Assembly: GCA_945952225.1 (NCBI GenBank) | Contig: CAMFHP010000003.1 | Location: forward strand, 1-64,000 | Source of the DNA: an uncultured Myxococcaceae bacterium | GTDB lineage: Bacteria > Myxococcota_A > Polyangia > Polyangiales > Ga0077539 | Direction of reading: 5' to 3' | Length of the DNA stretch: 64,000 nucleotides | In this document: piece by piece, positions 20,671 to 29,976 of the stretch | How positions within the stretch are numbered: the stretch's first letter is position 1 | How the letters are laid out: every line of letters starts with the position of its first letter | Notes under the pieces: model-generated | What the model saw: the letters and a program-made list of their open reading frames with translations, nothing else | Databases searched by the model: none | Told to the model about the DNA's origin: nothing | Position numbers and translations under genes: made by a program

Positions 20671-21114
20671 ATGGCCGCTCTCTCGCCCTATCGCCCCGCC
20701 GACGTGTTCGCCGACCTCCGCCGCGACATGGACGATGCGTTCTCGACCTGGATCACCCGCTCGCGCGGCGCTTCGTGGCCCACGGAGTCGTTCTTCGCGC
20801 CCCTCGACGTGCACGAGAGCGAGCGCGAGTTCACCGTGCGCATGGACGTTCCCGGCGTGTCGGAGAAGGACATCAAGGTCACCTGCAACGCCAACGTGCT
20901 GACCATCTCGGGCGAGCGGAAGAACGAGCGCGGCGAGACCCGCGGCGCGGCCCGCTACAGCGAGCGTTCGTACGGGAGCTTCTCGCGCTCGATGACCCTG
21001 CCCGTGCACATCGCCCACGACGGCATCCGCGCGCGCTACGCCAACGGGGTGCTCGAAGTGGTGGTGCCCAAGGCCGCCTCGGCGCAGCAGCGCGAGATCA
21101 AGGTCGAGGTGTGA
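20671..21114 (+). CDS. Hsp20/alpha-crystallin small heat-shock protein
   Basis: 147 residues, ATG 20671 with AAGGAG 9 nt upstream. The alpha-crystallin domain covers about 45-147: FFAPLDVHESEREFTVRMDV, PGVSEKDIKV, ISGERK, then the conserved GVLEVVVPK and a short C-terminus (REIKVEV, an IxV-type motif). It is an ATP-independent holdase that forms oligomers in the cytoplasm. Its 3' end overlaps the stop of the opposite HEAT gene by 17 bp. Confidence 0.95.
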   Translation: MAALSPYRPADVFADLRRDMDDAFSTWITRSRGASWPTESFFAPLDVHESEREFTVRMDVPGVSEKDIKVTCNANVLTISGERKNERGETRGAARYSERSYGSFSRSMTLPVHIAHDGIRARYANGVLEVVVPKAASAQQREIKVEV

Positions 21115-23353
21115 CCGCGCTCCCGGCCGCGAGCTGACGGAGCGCGCGGTCGGGGTCTTCGCCGCCGTCGATCATGTGGGCCGCGGCGCGCATCGCCTCG
21201 CTCACCACACACGGCGGAACGTCTCGCAGCGCGCACCACGGAGCGCTGTCTCCGTGGCCCGCGCGCACGCGGACGGCGCGCACCGTGCTCTCGCGCGAGC
21301 TCTCGCTCCACAGCGCGATGCCGTCGACCTCGCACACCGCTTCGAGCGCGCCGAAGCGACGGAAGAACACACGGCACAGACCGCCCTCCACGGGGGCGGG
21401 CTCCCACCCTGCGCGCGTCCACACGGGAGGCCGGGTGCGCGCCCTGTCCGAGAGCGCACGCACCGTGCGACCGGCCACGAGGGGAAGCTCCATCGCGTCG
21501 CCCGCACCCTCGTCACGCCAGCCTGCGCGCGTGAGCTGCGCGAAGGGCTGCGCGGGCACCGGGGCCGCTTCAAACGCAGCGCGCCAGCGGTCCCAGGCCT
21601 CGTCGTCGAGGGCCACGGGATGTGCGATCGACACCGCGGCCTCCCCCGTCACGCGCACGGGCTCGTCGCGCTCGCCGAGCCACGCGCCACGGAGCGTTCG
21701 CGCGAAGCGGGGGGAGGGCTCATCGGGGTTCTGCACCTGCCACACGAAGCGCTCGGCGAGGGCGCGCAGCACGGGGTGTCCGAGCACGAAGGTGGCCCAG
21801 TGCGCGTGCGTCCACACGCGGCCCGCGCAGAGGGCCTCTTCGAACCGCCGCGTCTCGCTCTTCACCACGAGGGGGAGCTCGGCGCGCAGGGCCTTCCACT
21901 GCGCCAGGGCCTCGGTGCTGCGCAGCGGATCGTCGGCGCGCGTGGGCCTCGGCGGCGCGGGAATCACCTCGCCGCTCCCGTCGAAGAGGCTCACGTCGAG
22001 CACCTTCTTCTTCGAAGCATCGAGGCGCACGCGGAAGCGTCGGCGCCCGTAGTCGAGCCATCCCATGCCCTCGGCGTTGAGGCCCCAGCGGGGCACCACG
22101 GCGTCGGCGATTCCTTCGCGAGAGAGACCGCGTGCGAGGGCCTCGGCGTCGATCGACGAGGTGGCCAGCGTGCCGAGTTGGTCGTTGGAATGGGCCGCCG
22201 CGATCTCGGTGAGCGCGCGCACCGCCACGTCGCCGCCCACGTACGCGATGAGCTGCGCGGCCTGCGCGGCGAGGGCCCTGCGTCCGCCGCGGTGCCACGC
22301 CTCGACCTCGCGCTGCACCACGGGCACGGCCGCGTCGCCGCCGAGGGCGAGCGTGAGGGCCACGCACCAGTGGTGCTTCACGTCGGCGCGCTTCGAAACC
22401 CACGCTTCGAAGAGCGCCACGGCCCACGCAGAGAGCGACGCGCGGTCGAGGAGGGACGCGGACTCCAACGCGCGCTCGTCGAGCTCGGCGCCCACCTTCG
22501 CGTGCTGGCAGAAGAGGATGTACTCCCCGACGCTCCATGGGGCCTCGGCGCCGTCTTCCCAGTGGAGCGCGGGGCGGTGCTGGAACCACGGCGCCACGGA
22601 TTTCGCGAGCGCGGTGACCGTCGCCTCGGCGCGCTGCACGAGGGCCGCGGCGCTCCCTTCGGGCGCGGGCGCGGTGGCCTCGGTGTCACCCTGCGCCACC
22701 ACGCCGTGCGTCTCGAGGATCACCCTTCGCACGCGCGCCGATCGCTCGTGGGCGAGGTGCGCCTGGAGCGTCGCGCGGGCCAGCTCGCCGGGCACCGACG
22801 CGAGGGCCTCGACGGCCACGAGGCGCGCGTCGGCCGACGGATCACGGAGCATCTCGGCCACGATGGGCACGTCGTCGTCGGTGAAGCGAGGCGCGGCTTC
22901 GAGGGCGATGACCTGCACCTCGCGGTCGGGGTCACGGAGCGCGCGCAGGGCCCATCGGGCGCGGTGTTCCCACGCGGGCGCGAGGAGCCGCGCGAGGGCG
23001 GGGTGCGCGACGTGGGCCGTGCCCGTGGTGGCGAGGTGTTCGAAGAGCGGACGCACACGTTCGAAGGGCGCGCCGTCGCCGATCGCTTCGAAGACCCACG
23101 AGCCTGGCGTCGCGCGGGCCACCTCGTCGAGGCGCGCGCTCCACCGCGCGGGGTCGCGGGGCATGAGGGTGAGCAGGGCCACGGCCTGGAGTGGAACGCT
23201 CCACGCGGCCACGTCGCCGAGGGGCTCGTCGGCCACGCGGGCGGCCACGTCGAGGTGCGCGTCGGCGTCGTCGTGGAGGAGCGTGTACAGCGCGACGTAG
23301 CGCTCGGACTGCGGCGCGTCGCGGTCGACGGCCAGCGCGCGGAGGTCGGTCAC
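21098..23353 (-). CDS. HEAT-repeat protein with DUF4132-like C-terminal region
   Basis: 751 residues. The GTG 23353 start overlaps the upstream permease stop as GTGA, which fixes it; the frame is open further upstream but that part lies antisense-like within the permease gene. The N-terminal half has HEAT-like helices (RWALRALRDPDREVQVIALEA, MLRDPSADARLVAVEALAS). The C-terminal half contains LDYGRRRFRVRLD and TLRGAWLGERDEPV, as in DUF4132/MolR-type proteins. It is soluble with no signal peptide. Translational coupling with an MlaE-like permease suggests a shared task, but no function is established. It overlaps hsp20 tail-to-tail. Confidence 0.8.
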   Translation of the reverse strand: MTDLRALAVDRDAPQSERYVALYTLLHDDADAHLDVAARVADEPLGDVAAWSVPLQAVALLTLMPRDPARWSARLDEVARATPGSWVFEAIGDGAPFERVRPLFEHLATTGTAHVAHPALARLLAPAWEHRARWALRALRDPDREVQVIALEAAPRFTDDDVPIVAEMLRDPSADARLVAVEALASVPGELARATLQAHLAHERSARVRRVILETHGVVAQGDTEATAPAPEGSAAALVQRAEATVTALAKSVAPWFQHRPALHWEDGAEAPWSVGEYILFCQHAKVGAELDERALESASLLDRASLSAWAVALFEAWVSKRADVKHHWCVALTLALGGDAAVPVVQREVEAWHRGGRRALAAQAAQLIAYVGGDVAVRALTEIAAAHSNDQLGTLATSSIDAEALARGLSREGIADAVVPRWGLNAEGMGWLDYGRRRFRVRLDASKKKVLDVSLFDGSGEVIPAPPRPTRADDPLRSTEALAQWKALRAELPLVVKSETRRFEEALCAGRVWTHAHWATFVLGHPVLRALAERFVWQVQNPDEPSPRFARTLRGAWLGERDEPVRVTGEAAVSIAHPVALDDEAWDRWRAAFEAAPVPAQPFAQLTRAGWRDEGAGDAMELPLVAGRTVRALSDRARTRPPVWTRAGWEPAPVEGGLCRVFFRRFGALEAVCEVDGIALWSESSRESTVRAVRVRAGHGDSAPWCALRDVPPCVVSEAMRAAAHMIDGGEDPDRALRQLAAGSAVTPRP

Positions 23354-24195
23354 AGCGAGAGAAAGAGCTTCGTGAGCATGAAGTCGGCGACGAGGATCGA
23401 GATGGCCGAGACCACCACCGTGCGCGTCGTGGCGCGGCCCACGCCCTCGGTGCCGCCGCGGGTCTGCATGCCGTAGTAGCAGCCGATCATCGCGATGCTC
23501 ACGCCGAAGAAGGGCGCCTTGCCGAGGCCCGACATGAAGTCCTGCATGTTGATGGACTCCAGCGCCGTGCGGAGAAAGAAGCCCATCGGCGTGTCGAACT
23601 GGAGGTTCGCGACGACCATGGCCCCGCCGAAGCCCACCACGTCGGCGAAGAGGGCCAGCACGGGGATGAGAATCACGCACGCGATGAGCCTCGGCGTGAC
23701 GAGCTTCTTCACCGGGTCGGCGCCGAGCGCGCGGATCGCGTCGATCTGTTCGGTCACGGCCATGGAGCCGATCTCCGCGGCCATGCCCGACCCGATGCGG
23801 CTGCCCACGACGAGGGCCGTGAGCGAGGGCGCGAGCTCGCGGGTGATCGAGAGCCCGATGACGCGGCCCACGTAGTCGGTGGCGCCGAAGCGCTCCAGTC
23901 CGAAGGCGAACTGCACGGTCATCACCATGCCCACGAAGACCGCGGTGATGAGCGCGATGGAGACCGACCGCACGCCCATCTGTTCGAGCTGGTAGATCAC
24001 CTCGCGCCACTCGAAGGGCCGCGCGAACGAGGCCACCGTCGCGTCGCGAAACAAGATCGCCATGCCCCCGAGCTCGTCGAGAAAGATCAGGGCCTTCTCG
24101 AGCTGCGCGTCGGTCCACGCGGGGGCCTTCGGCGGCGTGGGCACGATCGAGGGCGCGCGCTGCGGCGCCTCGGTGCGTGCGGGCTCGGCGCTCAC
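23350..24195 (-). CDS. MlaE/YrbE-type ABC transporter permease
   Basis: 281 residues. The start GTG 24195 overlaps the upstream lipoprotein stop (GTGA). After a short Pro-rich N-terminus, the MlaE core shows MGVRSVSIALITAVFVGMVM, the conserved LAPSLTALVVGSRIGSGMAAE and IDAIRALGADPVKKLVTPR. About five membrane segments follow, ending FMLTKLFLSL. MlaE permeases move phospholipids between inner and outer membrane with an MlaF ATPase and an MlaD MCE protein; neither partner is adjacent. Downstream it is coupled to the HEAT/DUF4132 gene by a second GTGA overlap. Substrate is inferred from family only. Confidence 0.93.
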   Translation of the reverse strand: MSAEPARTEAPQRAPSIVPTPPKAPAWTDAQLEKALIFLDELGGMAILFRDATVASFARPFEWREVIYQLEQMGVRSVSIALITAVFVGMVMTVQFAFGLERFGATDYVGRVIGLSITRELAPSLTALVVGSRIGSGMAAEIGSMAVTEQIDAIRALGADPVKKLVTPRLIACVILIPVLALFADVVGFGGAMVVANLQFDTPMGFFLRTALESINMQDFMSGLGKAPFFGVSIAMIGCYYGMQTRGGTEGVGRATTRTVVVSAISILVADFMLTKLFLSL

Positions 24196-24716
24196 GGCGA
24201 CCCCAGCGGCGAGCGCGCGGTGTGGAAGCCCTGCGCGAAGGCGGTGAAGTCCGCGCGGCCCGATTCGAAGCGGTCCGGCGGGGCCGCGAAGCCCAGGTCG
24301 TACACGCAGCCGTCCTTCTTCATCACGTAGAGCTCGAGGGTGCGCGTCACGCCGTCGAGCCGCGCGTTCACCACCACGTGCCGCGCCTCGCGACCGTCGA
24401 AGGGAACGGTCTCTTCGAGCGCGAACGTGCGCTCCGTGAAGCCCAGAAGCAGATGGTTCACGAGGGCGGGCAGGGGCGTGTCCTGCGAGCGCTCGCACGT
24501 GTGGTCGACGTGCACCGTGCCGCTCGTGCGCTCGTCGAGCCACGCGGCGTCGTTGCCCTCGATGGTGATCGGGCGCCACGCCGACCCCGTCGGGCCGAAC
24601 GTGTACGAGAGGTTCGAAGCGCTCACGGTGCTGCCGCGCACGCTCACGTCCTGCGGCGACGAGCACGCGGTCGCGAGCGACACGAGCGCACAGAGGATCC
24701 AACGGTCGGGCTTCAC
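24192..24716 (-). CDS. Small lipoprotein, first gene of the MlaE operon
   Basis: 174 residues from GTG 24716, with a TAGAGT -10 box 9 nt upstream (24726-24731), so probably leaderless. The signal peptide ends with lipobox SLATAC. The mature part contains HTCERSQDT and a later Cys (KKDGCVYDLG) that could pair. No family is recognised. It is translationally coupled to the MlaE-like permease, so an accessory role in lipid transport is plausible but unproven. Confidence 0.78.
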   Translation of the reverse strand: MKPDRWILCALVSLATACSSPQDVSVRGSTVSASNLSYTFGPTGSAWRPITIEGNDAAWLDERTSGTVHVDHTCERSQDTPLPALVNHLLLGFTERTFALEETVPFDGREARHVVVNARLDGVTRTLELYVMKKDGCVYDLGFAAPPDRFESGRADFTAFAQGFHTARSPLGSP

Positions 24717-24975
24717 GGCGGCGCGACTCTACACAGGTCGCCGCGAAATGCACCCACGCGCGCACGAGCTTGGGGTCGCCGCGCTGCCCGCCGTTGTACC
24801 CGGCGTTGCGACCGCGCGGATGTTCCGTGACGGGCGGTTGAACGCAGACGCGCACGCCGCGCAACGACCGTCTGCACCACACGACGCGAACCCGTCGCCC
24901 CTTCGCAGCGCTGCCCGTCGCAGCGGCTTTTCGAGGGACCGATGGCGCGCCGCCCTACGTGTTCGAGGTCTCGCC

Positions 24976-25635
24976 ATGCGGGTCCGTTCGTACGTCTTTC
25001 TGTGTCTCCTCCTCGCGTCGCCCGCGGCCTCGGCGCAGACCGAACCTGGCCTCGACGTGGTGTCTCCCGCGCCCCTGCCGCGGCGCGTGCGCGATCGTTT
25101 CTCTCGCACGATCCTCTTCGGCGCGACGGCGGGCGTCGGGTCTCCGCGGGGCATCGCCGGTGCCTTCCTCGAACTGCGTCCGTGGCGCGCGTTCGGCGTC
25201 TCCGTGGGCGGCGGCGCCGGCGGGATCTTCGGCCCGGGCATCGACGTCTCGGCCGTGCTCGCCCCCGTCGGCGGCATCTCGTGGGCGATCGGCGTCGAGG
25301 GATCGTACTCGCACCAGTTCGGCTACGGCCTCGGCGTGACGCTCCCCGACGGGCGCGCGCTGCCCTCGGGCTCGAACTGGGCCTCCGCGGGCGTCGCGTT
25401 GGAGTTTCGCCCTTCGCGCTCGTCGATGGTGCGCCTCGGCGCGGGCCGCACGTGGCTGCTCAACACCGCGGACTTCGGGATCTTCACGCGCACCGAGCTC
25501 GACTACGTGCAGAACGAGGTGGGCGCGATCGTTCCGGGTGCGACGCCCCTCGACGCCGCGCGCGCGGCCCTCGACGGGCAGACCCTCTCGATGTGGTACG
25601 TGCACCTCGACGTGTCGCCCGCGTGGCGGTGGTGA
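24976..25635 (+). CDS. Outer-membrane beta-barrel-like protein
   Basis: 219 residues, ATG 24976. A signal peptide (cleavage about ASAQT, residue 21) is followed by alternating amphipathic strands rich in Gly and aromatics (FGVSVGGGAGGIFGPGIDV, SHQFGYGLGVTLPDG) and an aromatic-ended C-terminus (SPAWRW), typical of outer-membrane barrels. The family is not recognised. The 258-bp gap upstream holds divergent promoter-like boxes only. It is followed by the HD-GYP gene 90 bp downstream on the same strand. Confidence 0.7.
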   Translation: MRVRSYVFLCLLLASPAASAQTEPGLDVVSPAPLPRRVRDRFSRTILFGATAGVGSPRGIAGAFLELRPWRAFGVSVGGGAGGIFGPGIDVSAVLAPVGGISWAIGVEGSYSHQFGYGLGVTLPDGRALPSGSNWASAGVALEFRPSRSSMVRLGAGRTWLLNTADFGIFTRTELDYVQNEVGAIVPGATPLDAARAALDGQTLSMWYVHLDVSPAWRW

Positions 25636-25724
25636 ACACACCGAAGGCTGCACACACGGCCCCGCGCCGATCGCGCGGTTGACGCCGTCGAAGCGCCACC
25701 GATACAGTGTTTTCCAAGGACTCC

Positions 25725-27671
25725 ATGGCGACCCACGCCTCGGCCAGGCTGCTGGAGCAGCTCGTCGCCGAGAACCTCATCTCCGCCGACCAGAGCGAGG
25801 CCGTTCTGCACCGCGTGAGCCGCGAAGGCGTGCGCGTCGAAGACGCCCTCATCGACGCGGGCGCGATCGGCGAGTACGACCTGCTGAAGCACCTTGCGAA
25901 GGTGCATCGCACGCGCTTCGTGGTGACCTCGAAGCTCGCGCGCGTCGACCTCGACCGCACGCTCCTCGAGCTCGTGCCGCGCAAGCTCGCGGAGGAGCAC
26001 CTGGTGTTCCCCGTGCTCTACGACCCCGGCGCGTCGACGCTCTCCGTGGTGTCGCCCAACGCGGGGAGCGCCGAGCTCGTGCAGCTCCTCCAGACCGCTG
26101 CGAACGTGCGCGACGTGCGGGTCTTCGTGGGGCGTCCCGCGGCCGTGCGCGCGGCCATCCAGAAGCACTACGGCGGCGACATCTACGCCTTCGCCCACGT
26201 CGATACGACGGGCCGCGAGCAGTACATGTCGCTGCTCGACCTCTACGACCGACAGACCCTCCGCATCGATCAGCCCGCGTCGTCGGCCCCGACACTCGAA
26301 CGTCCGCGCGAGCGTGTGCTCTCCGAGCGCGACCTCGCGGGGGCCTCGATGCGTCCCGCGCAGTCGCCCGCGCCCACGGTCACCGTCGCGCTCCTCGAAT
26401 CCACGAACGTGCTCGTCTCGCTGCTGGAGAACAGCCGCGGCGACCTCCGCGGCCACTCGGCGGTCGTCTCGCGGTGGATGCGCAAGCTCGCCGAGCGCAT
26501 CCGCGTGGGCGAGGGCGAGGTGATGGCCCTCGCGATGGCGGGGCTCCTCCACGACGTGGGCAAGACGGCCACGTATCACCTCACGGCGCTCAACGTCGCG
26601 CAGTTCGAGAGCCACCGGCAGGTGGCCGCGCGCGCGTTCTCGACCCCGTTGCGGCTCTTCGAAGCCGTCACCCTCGAAGCCACCACCACGCAGGCCGTAC
26701 GGCACATGTACGAGCGCTTCGACGGCGGGGGATTCCCCGACGCGCTCGAAGGCAAGGAGATCCCCCTCGGGGCGCGTCTCCTCGCGGTGGTCGACACGTA
26801 CGCCGACCTCACGCAGAACAGCCGCAACCCGTACCGCCGACAGCTCACGCCCGTCGAGGCCTGCGACGTGCTCGACCGGCAGAAGAACGCGGTCTTCGAC
26901 CCCAACCTCGTCGACCTCCTGCGCCACGCGGTGACGGGCGACGACCTGCGCGCGAAGCTCCTCGCCGATCGCCCCGGCGTGCTCGTCGTCGACCCCGATG
27001 CCGAAGAGAGCGCGGTGCTCGAACTGCGGCTCCTCGAAGAGGGCTTCGACGTGCGCGTGGCCCGCACCGGCGACGAGGCCCTCGCGGCCCTCGCGCGCGG
27101 CGGATGTGCCGTGTGCGTGTGCGAGACCGAGGTGGCCGGCGTGTCGGGCTTCGACCTCCTCGCGCGGGCCCGCGCCACGGCGCAGGGCGCGCAGACCGTG
27201 TGGATGTTCCTCACGCGCGACCAGCGCCGCGAGGCCATCGCGCGGGGCTTCGAACTCGGCGCGAGCGACTATGTGCTCAAGCCCTCGCCCACCGCGGTGC
27301 TCGTGGCCAAGGTGCGCCAGCTCCTCGCGCAGCGGTCGTCGCGCGCGCCCCGCGGCGTGTCGGGCTCCCTCGACGAGCTGGCGCTCCCCGACGTGGTGCA
27401 GGTGCTCTGGCAGGGCCGCAAGACGGGGCAGCTCCGCGTGCGCAGCGGCGGCGATCAGGGAGAGATCCACTTTCTCGACGGCCAGGTGGTGAACGCCCTC
27501 TGGCCCGGCCTCCGCGGCGAAGACGCGTTCTACGCGCTGCTCGTGCCCACGACGGGCGACTTCGCGTTCGACCCCACGTTCAAGCCCGGCGCGCGGGTCA
27601 TTCACGGCAGCGTCGAGGCCCTCATGCTCGAAGGCGCGCGTCGCATGGACGAGCGCCGCGGCGCCCGCTGA
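25725..27671 (+). CDS. HD-GYP-type protein with PilB-like N-terminus, degenerate receiver and DUF4388 domain
   Basis: 648 residues. Start ATG 25725 has AAGGA 5 nt upstream. Domains: a type II secretion ATPase N-terminal (MshEN-like) module (about 5-150); an HD-GYP-like phosphodiesterase domain (about 225-400) with HDVGK (276-280) and RFDGGGFPDALEGKEIP, where GYP reads GFP; a receiver-like domain (417-535) whose phospho-acceptor Asp position carries Glu (CVCETEV) while VLKP is kept; and a C-terminal DUF4388 domain (about 548-640). HD-GYP enzymes hydrolyse cyclic di-GMP; MshEN modules can bind it. Links to type IV pili or motility are inference. Confidence 0.88.
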   Translation: MATHASARLLEQLVAENLISADQSEAVLHRVSREGVRVEDALIDAGAIGEYDLLKHLAKVHRTRFVVTSKLARVDLDRTLLELVPRKLAEEHLVFPVLYDPGASTLSVVSPNAGSAELVQLLQTAANVRDVRVFVGRPAAVRAAIQKHYGGDIYAFAHVDTTGREQYMSLLDLYDRQTLRIDQPASSAPTLERPRERVLSERDLAGASMRPAQSPAPTVTVALLESTNVLVSLLENSRGDLRGHSAVVSRWMRKLAERIRVGEGEVMALAMAGLLHDVGKTATYHLTALNVAQFESHRQVAARAFSTPLRLFEAVTLEATTTQAVRHMYERFDGGGFPDALEGKEIPLGARLLAVVDTYADLTQNSRNPYRRQLTPVEACDVLDRQKNAVFDPNLVDLLRHAVTGDDLRAKLLADRPGVLVVDPDAEESAVLELRLLEEGFDVRVARTGDEALAALARGGCAVCVCETEVAGVSGFDLLARARATAQGAQTVWMFLTRDQRREAIARGFELGASDYVLKPSPTAVLVAKVRQLLAQRSSRAPRGVSGSLDELALPDVVQVLWQGRKTGQLRVRSGGDQGEIHFLDGQVVNALWPGLRGEDAFYALLVPTTGDFAFDPTFKPGARVIHGSVEALMLEGARRMDERRGAR

Positions 27672-27732
27672 ATCCGCGGCCGGGACTTTACTCCGCACGC
27701 GAGCGCGATAGGGTCTCGCCCCGCCCTTCGCC

Positions 27733-29898
27733 ATGAGCACCCTCCTTGCGCGCCGCGCCTTCGCTGTTCCGCTGATCGTCGGATCCCTGCTGCAGGCCTG
27801 CGCCACGCAGAACGTCGACGTCGACCCCGATCCCACCGACGCCGCCGTCGACACGTCGACGGAAGACACCCCGTCTCCCACCGACGACACGCCCGCGACC
27901 GACGACCAGCCCGCGCCCACGGAAGACACCCCGACGCCCATCGACGACCAGCCCGCGCCGATGGAAGACACCCCGTCTCCCACCGACGCGTCGCGCTGCG
28001 CGAGCGGGCTCACCGACTGCGCGGGATCGTGCCGTGACACCGCGGCGGACCCCGCGAACTGCGGCGCGTGCAATCGCACCTGCGCCACGGGCCAGAGCTG
28101 TCGCGCGGGCGTGTGCGCGTGCCCCGCGGGCCAGTCGCTCTGCGGCGGCGCGTGCGTCGACACCGTGAGCGACCCGATGAACTGCGGCGCATGCGGAACG
28201 GCGTGTCCGAGCGGTCAGTCGTGCGCGGCGGGCGCGTGCACGCTCGTGTGTCCGTCGGGGCAGATGAACTGCAGCGGCGCGTGTCGCACCGTGGCCACCG
28301 ACGCGATGAACTGCGGCGGCTGCGGCCGCGCCTGCCCCGCGGGCAACACCTGCGTCGACGGCACCTGCACCGCGGGAACGCCGGGCGGACCCGAGTTCCG
28401 CGTGCAGTGGCTCGGCTCGACGAACTGCCGCTCGGCGGAGCACGTCTCGGTCACGGGTGCGAACCGCGGAGGCATCGCGCTCGCCAACGCCAACGTGTTC
28501 TACACGGGCCAGACCGCGACCGGACGCTTCAACGTCGCCTCGCTCGAAGGCACCGCCGTGGGCGCGCGCTACGACGCCTACGTCAGCAACCTGCGCACGG
28601 GTGTGGTCTACGCCTTCGTCGACGCGACGGGCGCACCCATCACCGCGCCCGGCGGCATGGCCACGGCGCTGCGCGAGATCGACGGCACCACGGGCGCGCT
28701 CTCCACGCGGCAGCTCGCGCTCTCGTCGCCCCTCTCGCTCACGGGCGGCGCCACCGCGAGCGCCGTGGGCTTCTTCTCGGGCTGGGATCGCATCGTGGTC
28801 ATCGCCGCGGGACGCGCCGTCAACATCGACCTCCCGTCGGGCAACGTGCTCGACCTCGGCGCCTCGACGCTCCCCACGCGGTCTCCCTGCGCGGGATGGG
28901 GCTTCTGGGGCGTGGCCGAGCGCACCGCGGGAATCGTCTACGCGGTGTACGTGGCCTCCCCGACGACCATCGCGCGACGGCCGCTCCCCGCGGGGCCCGT
29001 GACCACGGTGTCGTCGTTCACGAGCCTCGGCAACATGTGCTCGTTCACCCTCGCCCCCGGCGCGCAGCGTTGGTACTGGCAGCACGCGCGCAACTCGCAG
29101 CTCGGCGGGTCGGCCTCGGGGAGCGAGACGCTCGGATACTGCGACGCATCGAGCTCCATCGCGGGCCCGGCGTGTCCGCCCTCGACCACGTCGTGCGGCG
29201 GCGTGTGCCGCGACCTCGCCACCGATGCCGAGAACTGCGGCGCGTGCAACCGCGCGTGCGCCACGGGGCAGACCTGCGCGGCGGGCGCCTGCGCGGCCGT
29301 GCCCATGCGCTACACGCGCTCGACGCCGGGCATCAGCGTGACCTTCGTCGACGCGTGCCTCACCGCGGGCCACACCACGCTGCTCACGTCGACCGACGAC
29401 AACACCGCGACGGCCACCATGCCCTTCGCGTTCCGGTACTGGGGTGTGCCCGTGGCCGCGGGCGCGACGCTCTCGGTGTCGAGCAACGGGTTCCTCACCT
29501 TCGGGGCCAACTCGCTCACGCTGCTGGGCACGTCGTTCCCCTCGACGAGCACGCCCAACGGCGTGGTGGCCCCCTACGCGCGCGACCTCGTCACGCAGGG
29601 CGACGGCGTGTGCCTCGCCACCACGGGCGTCGCCCCCGACCGCCGCTTCGCCGTGCACTGGAGCAACGTGCGCGGCTACCTCGTCACGGGCTCGGCGCTC
29701 ACCTTCGAAGCGGTCTTCAACGAGCGCGACCTCTCCATCGATTTTCTCTACGGCACCATGACGAACCCCTCGACGGGCGTCGTGGGACTCGAGAACGCCA
29801 CGGGCTCCGCGGGCATCGGCGGCTGCCCCACGGGCGTCACCACGTACTCGTGCGCGATGGCCAACAGCGCGCGCGTGCGCTTCACCCCCTCGCCCTGA
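27733..29898 (+). CDS. Cys-rich lipoprotein with Stigma-type DxxNCGxC repeats
   Basis: 721 residues. Lipobox SLLQAC is followed by a Pro/Thr/Asp linker with repeated TEDTPSPTDD-like units. Four to five Cys-rich modules (DPANCGACNRTCATGQSC, DPMNCGACGTACPSGQSC, DAMNCGGCGRACPAGNTC and one more around 490) are of the kind found in myxobacterial surface proteins. Two globular regions lie between and after them; the last (PMRYTRSTPGISVTFVDACL onward) may bind ligand. The start is ATG 27733, 18 nt after a TAGGGT -10. Likely exposed on the cell surface; function unknown. Confidence 0.85.
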   Translation: MSTLLARRAFAVPLIVGSLLQACATQNVDVDPDPTDAAVDTSTEDTPSPTDDTPATDDQPAPTEDTPTPIDDQPAPMEDTPSPTDASRCASGLTDCAGSCRDTAADPANCGACNRTCATGQSCRAGVCACPAGQSLCGGACVDTVSDPMNCGACGTACPSGQSCAAGACTLVCPSGQMNCSGACRTVATDAMNCGGCGRACPAGNTCVDGTCTAGTPGGPEFRVQWLGSTNCRSAEHVSVTGANRGGIALANANVFYTGQTATGRFNVASLEGTAVGARYDAYVSNLRTGVVYAFVDATGAPITAPGGMATALREIDGTTGALSTRQLALSSPLSLTGGATASAVGFFSGWDRIVVIAAGRAVNIDLPSGNVLDLGASTLPTRSPCAGWGFWGVAERTAGIVYAVYVASPTTIARRPLPAGPVTTVSSFTSLGNMCSFTLAPGAQRWYWQHARNSQLGGSASGSETLGYCDASSSIAGPACPPSTTSCGGVCRDLATDAENCGACNRACATGQTCAAGACAAVPMRYTRSTPGISVTFVDACLTAGHTTLLTSTDDNTATATMPFAFRYWGVPVAAGATLSVSSNGFLTFGANSLTLLGTSFPSTSTPNGVVAPYARDLVTQGDGVCLATTGVAPDRRFAVHWSNVRGYLVTGSALTFEAVFNERDLSIDFLYGTMTNPSTGVVGLENATGSAGIGGCPTGVTTYSCAMANSARVRFTPSP

Positions 29899-29976
29899 CC
29901 GCGGCCCCGAAGCGCTTGCCTCGCGCGGGGCTCTCTGCGTAGCGTCGCGCGCACACCGCTACAGCGAGGAGTCATC

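Noticed and set aside
23354-24118. Upstream extension of the HEAT/DUF4132 frame into the permease gene
   Set aside because: The extra sequence lies out of frame inside the MlaE permease and has no HEAT pattern; GTGA overlap marks the start at 23353.
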